9,807 bases of DNA from an uncultured Mycoplasmatota bacterium (GTDB lineage Bacteria > Bacillota_I > Bacilli_A > RF39 > UBA660): NCBI GenBank assembly GCA_948470005.1, contig CAOKNI010000037.1, positions 1 through 9,807 of the forward strand, read 5' to 3'. A program made the position numbers and the translations under genes. Of this stretch, positions 1-6,093 are shown in pieces. The notes under the pieces are model-generated. The model saw only the letters and a program-made list of their open reading frames with translations, was not told the DNA's origin and ran no database searches. Positions within the stretch are counted from its first letter, which is position 1; the number at the start of each line of letters is the position of its first letter.

Positions 1-480
1 AGAAAATCATCATAATGTATATTAATGGCGAATTAAACCCTAATACTAAAGAATACAAAAGAGCTTCTTATGCCTTAACTAAAATGCGAAAACGATATGC
101 TCAAATTTATGAGCAGGGTATGGTTATTTCGAGTAAAGAAGTAACAATATATGATAAATTTCCCGATTATGAAGATGTAAGTTTTGAAAAGAAAAAAGAA
201 GTTGTAGACTTTCTATTTAATGAGCGAAGTCCCGAAATTCAGAAAATCATCATAATGTATATTAATGGCGAATTAAACCCTAATACTAAAGAATATAATA
301 GAGCTTTGAATAAAATTTGGTATATGAAAAAAGAATATGCTAAAATTTATGAGCAGGGTATGGTTATTTCGAGTCAAGAAGTAACAATATATGATAAGTT
401 TCCTGACTATGAAGATGTAAGTGCTGAGCATAAAAAAGAAATAATTGATTTTTTACTTAATAATAGGGCTTTAGAAGTCC
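1..480 (+). repeat. Tandem direct repeat, 240-bp period, two close copies
   Basis: Bases 1-55 are identical to 241-295, and 103-180 matches 343-420 with four differences, three of them silent. Between these constant blocks, 56-102 versus 296-342 and the end of each unit are clearly diverged. The period is exactly 240 bp, so the reading frame is kept (80 codons). A third, much more diverged unit starts at about 481. The array may continue upstream of the window. Confidence 0.9.
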
Positions 481-884
481 AAGCTTGTATTGCTAAATTT
501 ATATTTGGTGAACTAAAATCGAATTCGAAAGAATATAAAAGTGCAATTGGCGCTATTCATCATATGAAAAATATTTATATTGAAATTCAAAGTAAAAGAA
601 ATTATAAAGATCCAAAAAAAGAATATATAGAAATGCTAATAAACTATCTTGGCGATATAAATGCTTTAAAAGCAAGACTTTTTTGTATAGAGCTTTTGAT
701 GCTTAAGTACACCTATAATTGTTATGGTTTTACCGATAATGAATATCAAAACTATATGAAAAATTTATTAGAAGAAATAAGACAAAATTATCCGAAATTA
801 AACAAGGAAGAATTAATTCGCACCTACATAAAAGTAGCAAGGGATTATCTAAAATTAGAAGTTATCTTGCCAAGTATTCGTTAA
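1..884 (+). CDS. Tandem-repeat protein of unknown function (5'-truncated by window edge)
   Basis: I do not recognise this family. The frame is open to the left edge (first full codon at base 3), and the Met at 15 lies inside a repeat, at the same place as an internal Met in the next copy, so the true start is outside the window. At least 293 residues are visible. Two ~80-residue units (bases 1-240 and 241-480) share KIIIMYINGELNPNTKEY and IYEQGMVISS-x-EVTIYDK, then FPDYEDVS. A diverged third unit begins near base 481 (FIFGELKSNSKEYKSA), and a C-terminal Lys/Glu-rich, probably helical region runs to the stop. No signal peptide, membrane segment or catalytic motif is visible. The composition suggests an all-helical cytoplasmic repeat protein, possibly for binding, but that is inference. 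A weak hairpin and the murG promoter follow it, so it is probably not part of the murG operon. Confidence 0.75.
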   Translation, partial: KIIIMYINGELNPNTKEYKRASYALTKMRKRYAQIYEQGMVISSKEVTIYDKFPDYEDVSFEKKKEVVDFLFNERSPEIQKIIIMYINGELNPNTKEYNRALNKIWYMKKEYAKIYEQGMVISSQEVTIYDKFPDYEDVSAEHKKEIIDFLLNNRALEVQACIAKFIFGELKSNSKEYKSAIGAIHHMKNIYIEIQSKRNYKDPKKEYIEMLINYLGDINALKARLFCIELLMLKYTYNCYGFTDNEYQNYMKNLLEEIRQNYPKLNKEELIRTYIKVARDYLKLEVILPSIR

Positions 885-911
885 TCTTTTCTTAAAAAAA
901 GATAGTTTTTT
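884..911 (+). terminator. Weak A/T-rich intrinsic terminator after the repeat-protein gene
   Basis: A 7-bp stem (884-890 with 897-903, containing one C-G pair) with a 6-base loop is followed two bases later by a run of six T (906-911). It begins at the last base of the stop codon. The stem is weak, so the call is tentative. Confidence 0.4.
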
Positions 912-924
912 AAATTTTTTATAG

Positions 925-930
925 TATAAT
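925..930 (+). promoter_or_regulatory. Promoter -10 box of the murG operon
   Basis: A perfect TATAAT sits at 925-930, with AAGGAGTG from 938 and the murG ATG at 951. No good -35 lies 16-18 bases upstream (only T-rich sequence around 902-908). If transcription starts about 7 bases past the box, the leader would be only about 14 bases, beginning right at the ribosome binding site. Confidence 0.55.
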
Positions 931-950
931 TAAATTAAAGGAGTGAGTTT

Positions 951-2024
951 ATGCGCATAGTTGTTAGTGCTGGAGGTACAGGTGGTCATATTTATCCAGC
1001 TTTAGCAGTAATAGATAAACTTAAGAAAGAATATCCTAAACTTGAAGTTTTATTTATTGGTAATGAATCTCGAATGGAAAGTGAATTAATTCCCAAGAGA
1101 GGTATTGCTTTTCGCGGTCTTAAAATATATGGATTTACTAAAAATGTTTTAAAAGATATTGAAAATTTATTTTTAATATCTAATAGTTATCATAAATGTT
1201 TAAAAATTTTAAAAGATTTTAATCCTGATATTGTATTAGGTTTTGGCGGATATGTTACTTATCCCGTTTTAAAGGCCGCCAAAAAACTTAAAATTAAAAC
1301 TTTTTTACATGAACAAAATAGCATTGTGGGCAAAACTAATAAAATGCTTGCGAGCAGTGCCGATTTAGTTGCAGTTTCCTTTCTTTCTACCATAACAAAA
1401 TTTAAGAGAGCTAAAAAAGTTATATATTCTGGCAATCCTTGTGGCGAAGCGGCTTTGACTGCTACTCCTATCAAAAAAAGTGATATAGGTTTTGATAATA
1501 ATAAAAAATTAGTTATTGTAGTTGCTGGTTCCTTAGGAAGTTATACGATGAATGAAAAATTAAAAGAATTTTTGCTCCTTAGTCGCAAAGAAAATTATCA
1601 AATATTATACATTACGGGTAAAAATTATTATGATAGTTTTGTAAAAGGAATGACGTATTATCCAAATATTAAGATTTTGCCTTACTTAGATAATTTACCT
1701 GGAATTATGCAAAATGCTGATTTAATAGTTACAAGAGCCGGAGCTAGCACCATGAGTGAAATTTTAGCTCTTAGCTTGCCAGCTATATTTATACCTAGTC
1801 CTTATGTTGCTAATAACCATCAGTTTTATAATGCTAAAGAAATAGTTGATAATAATGCTGGACTTATGATTACCGAAGAAGAACTAAATGGTAAAGTTTT
1901 ATTTAATATTGTAAAAGAGTTATTAAATGATAAAAAAAGCTATGAAATAATGAAAATGAATTTAAAGAGTTTAGGAAAAAATGATAGTTGTGAAATCATT
2001 GTAGAGGCTCTAAAGGAGTTATGA
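951..2024 (+). CDS. murG: MurG, lipid II-forming N-acetylglucosaminyltransferase
   Basis: MurG transfers GlcNAc from UDP-GlcNAc to lipid I on the inner face of the membrane, giving lipid II, the last cytoplasmic step of peptidoglycan precursor synthesis. The 357-residue length is normal for the family. The N-terminal Rossmann domain carries the glycine loop GGTGGH (residues 8-13) and HEQN (120-123). The C-terminal domain has GSLGS (193-197), the family signature TRAGASTMSE (261-270) and the nearby PSPYVANNHQ (282-291) of the nucleotide-sugar site. The ATG at 951 follows AAGGAGTG (938-945) at good spacing. It is the first gene of the plus-strand operon; its TGA stop is followed after one base by murB. 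Confidence 0.97.
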   Translation: MRIVVSAGGTGGHIYPALAVIDKLKKEYPKLEVLFIGNESRMESELIPKRGIAFRGLKIYGFTKNVLKDIENLFLISNSYHKCLKILKDFNPDIVLGFGGYVTYPVLKAAKKLKIKTFLHEQNSIVGKTNKMLASSADLVAVSFLSTITKFKRAKKVIYSGNPCGEAALTATPIKKSDIGFDNNKKLVIVVAGSLGSYTMNEKLKEFLLLSRKENYQILYITGKNYYDSFVKGMTYYPNIKILPYLDNLPGIMQNADLIVTRAGASTMSEILALSLPAIFIPSPYVANNHQFYNAKEIVDNNAGLMITEEELNGKVLFNIVKELLNDKKSYEIMKMNLKSLGKNDSCEIIVEALKEL

Positions 2025-2025
2025 T

Positions 2026-2904
2026 ATGAATTACATTAAAGATATTGAAATAATTGAAAATGCTTCTTTAAATAAAATAAATACATATAAAATACCAAGC
2101 ACTGCTAAATACTTAATCACAATAAAAAGTATTGAGGGTTTAATTACTTTAATAGAATATCTAAAAAAAGAAGATATTCCATATTTCCTTTTAGGAGGCG
2201 GTTCTAATGTTATTTTAGATGATTATTTTGATGGAGCAATAATTAAGCTTGATGGTTTAAATTACATAGATATTAATGGTCTAGATGTAATTGCAGGCGC
2301 GGGCGTAATGTTAGGTCGGCTTGCCATTACAACTGTAAATGCTAACTTAACTGGATTAGAATGGTCGATAAACATACCTGGCTCTTTAGGTGGAAGTATT
2401 GTTGGCAATGCTGGTGCTTATAATTCCGAAATATTTGATAATTTAGTTAGTATTAAAGTTTTAACTAAAAATTTAGAAATAAAAGAATTAAAAAAATCTG
2501 ATATTTTATATACATACCGAAATACCAATATTAAAGAACAAAATCTCATTGTTTTAGAAGGAAGATTTAAACTTGCAAAAGGAAATAAAGAAGCATCTTT
2601 AGCACTTATTAATGACCGAAGTAAAAGAAGAGCGGCTTCTCAACCCCTTGATAAGCCATCTGCGGGGAGTGTATTTCGTAACCCTCCTGGAGACTTTGCT
2701 GGTAGGCTCATTGAAGAAGCTGGGTTAAAAGGCAAGATAATAGGGGGCGCTATGGTCTCGGATAAACATGCTAATTTTATTGTAAACATTGGTAATGCGA
2801 CTAGTAATGACATTAAAAGTTTGATAAAATTAGTTAAGATAGAAGTTAAGAAAAAATTTAATGTTGATTTAATATTAGAACAAGAAATAGTTGATTGGAA
2901 GTGA
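2026..2904 (+). CDS. murB: MurB, UDP-N-acetylenolpyruvoylglucosamine reductase
   Basis: MurB is the cytoplasmic FAD enzyme that uses NADPH to reduce UDP-GlcNAc-enolpyruvate to UDP-MurNAc. The protein has 292 residues, in the size range of the shorter Gram-positive forms. FAD-binding motifs are LLGGGSNVIL (residues 55-64) and GLEWSINIPGSLGGSIVGNAG (110-130, key residues the GSLGG and GNAG glycines). PSAGSVFRNP (211-220) holds the expected proton-donor Ser215. The C-terminal LEQEIV (284-289) carries the expected acidic residue, probably Glu287. The ATG at 2026 is served by AAAGGAG (2012-2018), which lies inside the end of murG, and it begins one base after the murG stop, so translational coupling is likely. 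Confidence 0.96.
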   Translation: MNYIKDIEIIENASLNKINTYKIPSTAKYLITIKSIEGLITLIEYLKKEDIPYFLLGGGSNVILDDYFDGAIIKLDGLNYIDINGLDVIAGAGVMLGRLAITTVNANLTGLEWSINIPGSLGGSIVGNAGAYNSEIFDNLVSIKVLTKNLEIKELKKSDILYTYRNTNIKEQNLIVLEGRFKLAKGNKEASLALINDRSKRRAASQPLDKPSAGSVFRNPPGDFAGRLIEEAGLKGKIIGGAMVSDKHANFIVNIGNATSNDIKSLIKLVKIEVKKKFNVDLILEQEIVDWK

Positions 2905-2908
2905 TTAC

Positions 2909-3670
2909 TTGACAAATTCCAAAAGAGTAAAAAGAAAACTTAATATTAAAGCTCTAGTATTACTATTATTGATTATTTATATAATAGTAATGTTTTTGTA
3001 TACGCTTTTTAAAATGCCAATTAAAAATATTTATATAAAAAATACCAATTTAATTTTAGATAACGAAATCATCGAGGTCGCAGGTATTAAAAATTATCCT
3101 TCTATTTTTAAACTGAACACTAAAAAAATAGAGTCTAAAATAAGTACTTTAGAATTAGTCGAAAGTGTATCAGTTAAGAAAAAATTAAATGGTAGTTTAA
3201 TAATTAACATTACAGAAAGAAAACCTTTATTTTATAACCGTAACAATCAAAAAGTAATTCTAAGTAGCACAAAAGAAGTGGAATTAAACACAAAATACTT
3301 AGGCATTCCAACTCTTGTTAATTATGTACCAAATGACCTTTTAAAAAAATTTGTTGATGCTTTTACGGAAATTGATAGTAATATTATTAAAATGATTAAT
3401 GACATAACGTACGATCCTGATATTAATAATGATATAACTATTGATAAAGAGCGTTTTTTACTGCGAATGAATGATACTAATTTAGTCTATGTTAATATTA
3501 TTAATATGAAAAGATTAAATGATTATAAAGAAATTTATAATAATATTCCAGAAAATACTTTTGGAACATTATATTTAGATAGTTATGATAGTAGCAATAA
3601 TGTGCTAGGTTTATTTACGCCTTTTGATAGCTCTAATAGTAAAGGAGATAAAGATGACCCCAAAAATTAA
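2909..3670 (+). CDS. divIB: DivIB/FtsQ-type cell division protein
   Basis: DivIB is a bitopic divisome protein that, with FtsL/DivIC-type partners, supports septal peptidoglycan synthesis. It has a short basic N-terminus (KRVKRK), one membrane helix at about residues 14-35, and then an extracytoplasmic POTRA-like region (about 36-106: KNIYIKNTNLILDNEIIEVA and later VESVSVKKKLNGSLIINITE) and a beta domain. I take the TTG at 2909 as start (253 residues). It follows GGAAGTGAT (2897-2905) and lies four bases after the murB stop. A TTG at 2891 has no ribosome binding site. Sequence conservation in this family is low, so the call rests on topology, the POTRA pattern and the murG-murB-divIB order. 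The 3' end overlaps queH by 17 bases. Confidence 0.88.
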   Translation: MTNSKRVKRKLNIKALVLLLLIIYIIVMFLYTLFKMPIKNIYIKNTNLILDNEIIEVAGIKNYPSIFKLNTKKIESKISTLELVESVSVKKKLNGSLIINITERKPLFYNRNNQKVILSSTKEVELNTKYLGIPTLVNYVPNDLLKKFVDAFTEIDSNIIKMINDITYDPDINNDITIDKERFLLRMNDTNLVYVNIINMKRLNDYKEIYNNIPENTFGTLYLDSYDSSNNVLGLFTPFDSSNSKGDKDDPKN

Positions 3671-4283
3671 TTATCAACATAAGCTTTTAGAAATAGTTAA
3701 TAGTTTTAAAAATAAGCCTAAACTTTTACTTCATAGTTGTTGTGGACCTTGTTCCACAGAGGTTATTGACTTTTTAAAAGATTATTTTAATATAACAGTT
3801 TATTATTATAACCCTAATATTGAGCCTCTTGAAGAATATTTACTACGTAAAAGCGAGCAAATTCGTTTTATTAAAGAAAAGAAAAAAGGAGATCCTAATA
3901 TTGAACTATATTTTTTAGCTGATTGTGAATATGAGAATGAAAAGTTTAAAGAAATATCCGTAGGACTTGAAAAGGAAAGGGAAGGCGGAGCTAGGTGCAA
4001 CAAATGCTTTTATTTACGACTTAAGAAAACAGCTGAAGTAGCGAAAAGTAATGGTTATGATTACTTCGGCACCACTCTTACAGTTAGCCCTCACAAAAAT
4101 AGTCAAGTTATAAATAAAATTGGTGAGTATATTGCCAAAGAATTGGATATAGCTTTTATTTACGGTGATTTTAAAAAAAACGATGGTTATAAAAAAAGCA
4201 TTGAATTTAGTAAAGAGTACAATTTATATCGTCAAGATTATTGTGGCTGCTTATACGGAAAGGAAAACAAAAATGGAACTTAA
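3654..4283 (+). CDS. queH: QueH, epoxyqueuosine reductase
   Basis: QueH (formerly DUF208) reduces epoxyqueuosine to queuosine in the anticodon wobble position of GUN tRNAs. It is a non-homologous replacement for the cobalamin enzyme QueG. Diagnostic features are HSCCGPCS (residues 27-34), YNPNIEP (52-58), ARCNKCFYLRL (113-123), TLTVSPHKNS (141-150) and RQDYCGCLYG (193-202). The cysteines of the first, third and last motifs are those expected for the iron-sulfur and iron site. The ATG at 3654 (209 residues) is preceded by AAAGGAG at 3641-3647; an upstream in-frame ATT at 3624 has no such site. It overlaps the end of divIB and its own end overlaps the next gene by 11 bases, so it belongs to the same transcript although its function is unrelated to the wall genes. 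Confidence 0.94.
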   Translation: MTPKINYQHKLLEIVNSFKNKPKLLLHSCCGPCSTEVIDFLKDYFNITVYYYNPNIEPLEEYLLRKSEQIRFIKEKKKGDPNIELYFLADCEYENEKFKEISVGLEKEREGGARCNKCFYLRLKKTAEVAKSNGYDYFGTTLTVSPHKNSQVINKIGEYIAKELDIAFIYGDFKKNDGYKKSIEFSKEYNLYRQDYCGCLYGKENKNGT

Positions 4284-4764
4284 TAAATATATTACATTAG
4301 TAACATTTATGCCTTGGATATTAATTTTTATTTTTAGTTCTCTAAATAATTTAAACAATAAAAATTATACAACATTATCTTGGGAATATTTACGTAAAAA
4401 CTTTTTTAAGATATTTCGCTTAGACACTTTATTTTTAATAATGGTCTTCCTTTATTTTGCCTCTTTCCATAAAGACTTTGTTGATAAATATCTATTTGCT
4501 GTCATGTGTATCTATTTATTTGTTAATAGTTTTTATGAAAAAAGAAATAGTTTAAAAAAGGGCTTTTGGAAAAAAAATATTTTAAATCTTTTACTATTAT
4601 TTTTGGTTATGTTAATACCATTTATTGTTTATTTTGCTAAAAACAACTTAGTTTTAACTTATAAGATTATGCTTATTTATTTATTCTTAGAATATATTAT
4701 TATCATTATTATAAGTTATCTAACAAAAATTATAAAAAAAATATTTAAGCATCAAAAATCTTAA
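4273..4764 (+). CDS. Small polytopic membrane protein, unknown function
   Basis: I do not recognise this 163-residue protein. It has about five hydrophobic segments (roughly residues 6-24, 52-65, 73-88, 103-122 and 130-150) joined by short Lys/Asn-rich loops, and a basic C-terminal tail (KIIKKIFKHQKS). No catalytic or transporter signature is visible. The ATG at 4273 follows GGAAAGGA (4258-4265) and lies inside the 3' end of queH, so it is probably translationally coupled. An upstream in-frame extension to 4165 overlaps queH deeply and has no ribosome binding site. It is the last gene of the plus-strand operon; its stop lies inside the terminator stem. Confidence 0.75.
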   Translation: MELNKYITLVTFMPWILIFIFSSLNNLNNKNYTTLSWEYLRKNFFKIFRLDTLFLIMVFLYFASFHKDFVDKYLFAVMCIYLFVNSFYEKRNSLKKGFWKKNILNLLLLFLVMLIPFIVYFAKNNLVLTYKIMLIYLFLEYIIIIIISYLTKIIKKIFKHQKS

Positions 4765-4778
4765 ATATTTTTCTTTTT
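4737..4778. terminator. Bidirectional intrinsic terminator between convergent genes
   Basis: A perfect 13-bp stem (4737-4749 with 4760-4772) encloses a 10-base loop. On the plus strand the stem ends in five T, then C and five more T (4768-4778). On the minus strand it runs into seven T (complement of 4734-4740). The plus-strand stop codon (4762-4764) is inside the stem, and the minus-strand ATPase gene ends at 4777, so one hairpin can serve both genes. Confidence 0.85.
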
Positions 4779-5982
4779 AAACGTTTAATTCATCGTCACT
4801 TGAGATATCCACAGTTTTTAATATTTCTTCCATTGTCGTTAAACCTTCAACTACCTTAGTTAAACCATCTTCAAACATAGTAGTAATATCCTCTTTAGAA
4901 CTATAAACTAGTTCTTTTAATTTCTTACGATTAGTATTACTTGTGATTGCATCTCTAATATCTTCATTAATAGATAATACTTCATGAATTGCTGTTCTTC
5001 CAACGTATCCTCCATGGCAATTATCACAACCGCCAGGACTATATATCTCTTTAATATCAATACCCAAATGTTTTTTTATCAATTTTTTTTCATAACTAGT
5101 TGTTGGTCTACTCTTGCGACATTTAGGACATAATTTTTTTACTAGTTTTTGTGATATAATTCCTGTTAAGGCTGAGCCAAGTAGGTAGCGTTCTACTCTC
5201 ATGTCCAGCATACGCTCAATTGTGGTTAAAGAGTTATTAGTATGCACTGTCGATAAAACTAAATGCCCTGTAATACTAGCTCTAACAGCAATGCGTGCCG
5301 TTTCATCATCTCTAATTTCACCAACCATAATTATATCTGGATCTTGTCTTAATATACTTCTTAAAGTTTCCGAAAATGTAAGACCAATGTCATTTAAAAC
5401 TTGAACCTGATTAATATTCTCTATTTTCATTTCCACTGGGTCTTCTACTGTAATAATATTACGCTCTTTAACATTTAGCTTTTGAAGCAGAGCATACATG
5501 GTTGTAGACTTACCAGTACCAGTTGCTCCGGTTACTAAAATAAGTCCGTTAGGGTTTTCAATCATTTTATTAACTTTATTTAAATTATTAGTACTAAAAC
5601 CTAGATTTTCAAGTCCATTTAAACTCATACTATAATTAAGTATTCGGATAACAATTTTTTCTCCATCAATAACCGGTAGTGACGATACACGTAAATCTAA
5701 AGTAATATTTTTAATAGCATTTTTAATTGCTCCATCTTGGGGCAATCTTGTTTCTGTAATATTCATTCCACTTATAATTTTAATTCGCGTAATAACATTC
5801 TTTTTTAAAATATTAGGAATTTTTGTATAATCTTCTAGCTCTCCATCAATCCTAATTCTAACCATTAAGCAGTCAGGGCTTGGGTCAAAATGTATATCGC
5901 TCGCTCCTTTTTTTAAAGCATCCATTATAATTTCATTAACTATATCTACAATTGAATTATGTTCAAAATCAAATTCTCTCAT
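4777..5982 (-). CDS. GspE/PilB/ComGA-family secretion or pilus assembly ATPase
   Basis: This is a hexameric cytoplasmic motor ATPase of the type II secretion, type IV pilus and competence-pilus family, which powers pilin assembly through a GspF-type membrane protein. In the 401-residue form the N2E-type domain has GASDIHFDP (residues 26-34). The core has Walker A GATGTGKST (152-160), the Asp box TVEDPVE (178-184), Walker B with DPDIIMVGEIRD (214-225) and the His box GHLVLSTVHTN (239-249). A zinc-type tetracysteine lies at C285/C288 and C319/C322. The extra N1E domain of long GspE/PilB proteins is absent, so it is closer in size to ComGA. The ATG at 5982 follows AGGTGAT (5995-5989). A longer reading frame to 6099 is rejected because it crosses the promoter. 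No pilin, GspF or prepilin peptidase gene is in this window. Confidence 0.93.
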   Translation of the reverse strand: MREFDFEHNSIVDIVNEIIMDALKKGASDIHFDPSPDCLMVRIRIDGELEDYTKIPNILKKNVITRIKIISGMNITETRLPQDGAIKNAIKNITLDLRVSSLPVIDGEKIVIRILNYSMSLNGLENLGFSTNNLNKVNKMIENPNGLILVTGATGTGKSTTMYALLQKLNVKERNIITVEDPVEMKIENINQVQVLNDIGLTFSETLRSILRQDPDIIMVGEIRDDETARIAVRASITGHLVLSTVHTNNSLTTIERMLDMRVERYLLGSALTGIISQKLVKKLCPKCRKSRPTTSYEKKLIKKHLGIDIKEIYSPGGCDNCHGGYVGRTAIHEVLSINEDIRDAITSNTNRKKLKELVYSSKEDITTMFEDGLTKVVEGLTTMEEILKTVDISSDDELNV

Positions 5983-6007
5983 TACCACATCACCTATTAT
6001 TAAATTA

Positions 6008-6036
6008 ATTATACAATAAAGGAAGAATGAAAACAA
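6008..6036 (-). promoter_or_regulatory. Promoter of the secretion ATPase gene
   Basis: On the minus strand, TTGTTT (complement of 6031-6036) and a perfect TATAAT (complement of 6008-6013) are separated by exactly 17 bases. Transcription would start near 6001, just upstream of the AGGTGAT ribosome binding site at 5995-5989, giving a leader of about 20 bases. Confidence 0.65.
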
Positions 6037-6065
6037 GAAAATTAGCAAACTAATCGTAAAAATTA

Positions 6066-6074
6066 TGCTATAAT
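6066..6074 (+). promoter_or_regulatory. Extended -10 promoter of rlmD
   Basis: TGCTATAAT (6066-6074) is a perfect extended -10 element (TGn-TATAAT). No convincing -35 is seen, which is acceptable for extended -10 promoters. The expected start near 6081 coincides with the GGTGAT ribosome binding site, so the leader would be about ten bases. It is back to back with the minus-strand promoter at 6008-6036. Confidence 0.65.
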
Positions 6075-6080
6075 AAGCTT

Positions 6081-6093
6081 GGTGATTATATTG
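6081..6093 (+). promoter_or_regulatory. rlmD: Ribosome binding site that decides the rlmD TTG start
   Basis: GGTGAT at 6081-6086 matches the downstream part of the full anti-Shine-Dalgarno complement (AGGAGGTGATC) and sits four bases before TTG at 6091. This favours 6091 over an in-frame TTG at 6079, which would have no upstream site and would lie at or before the predicted transcription start. Confidence 0.6.

Noticed and set aside
1..480. CRISPR or intergenic repeat array
   Set aside because: The repeat unit is 240 bp, adjacent without spacers, keeps the reading frame and shows silent substitutions, so it is a coding repeat.
1259..1474. Minus-strand open frame inside murG
   Set aside because: It is antisense to a clearly conserved gene, with no ribosome binding site or recognisable protein; the same holds for the minus-strand frames at 2640-2915, 3806-4003 and 6933-7115.
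951..2904. Mycoplasma genetic code (TGA as Trp)
   Set aside because: murG and murB both end naturally at TGA with full-length products, and Trp in murB (such as in GLEWSI) is TGG.
5201..5404. Plus-strand open frame inside the ATPase gene
   Set aside because: It is a shadow of the conserved Walker B and His-box coding region on the other strand.
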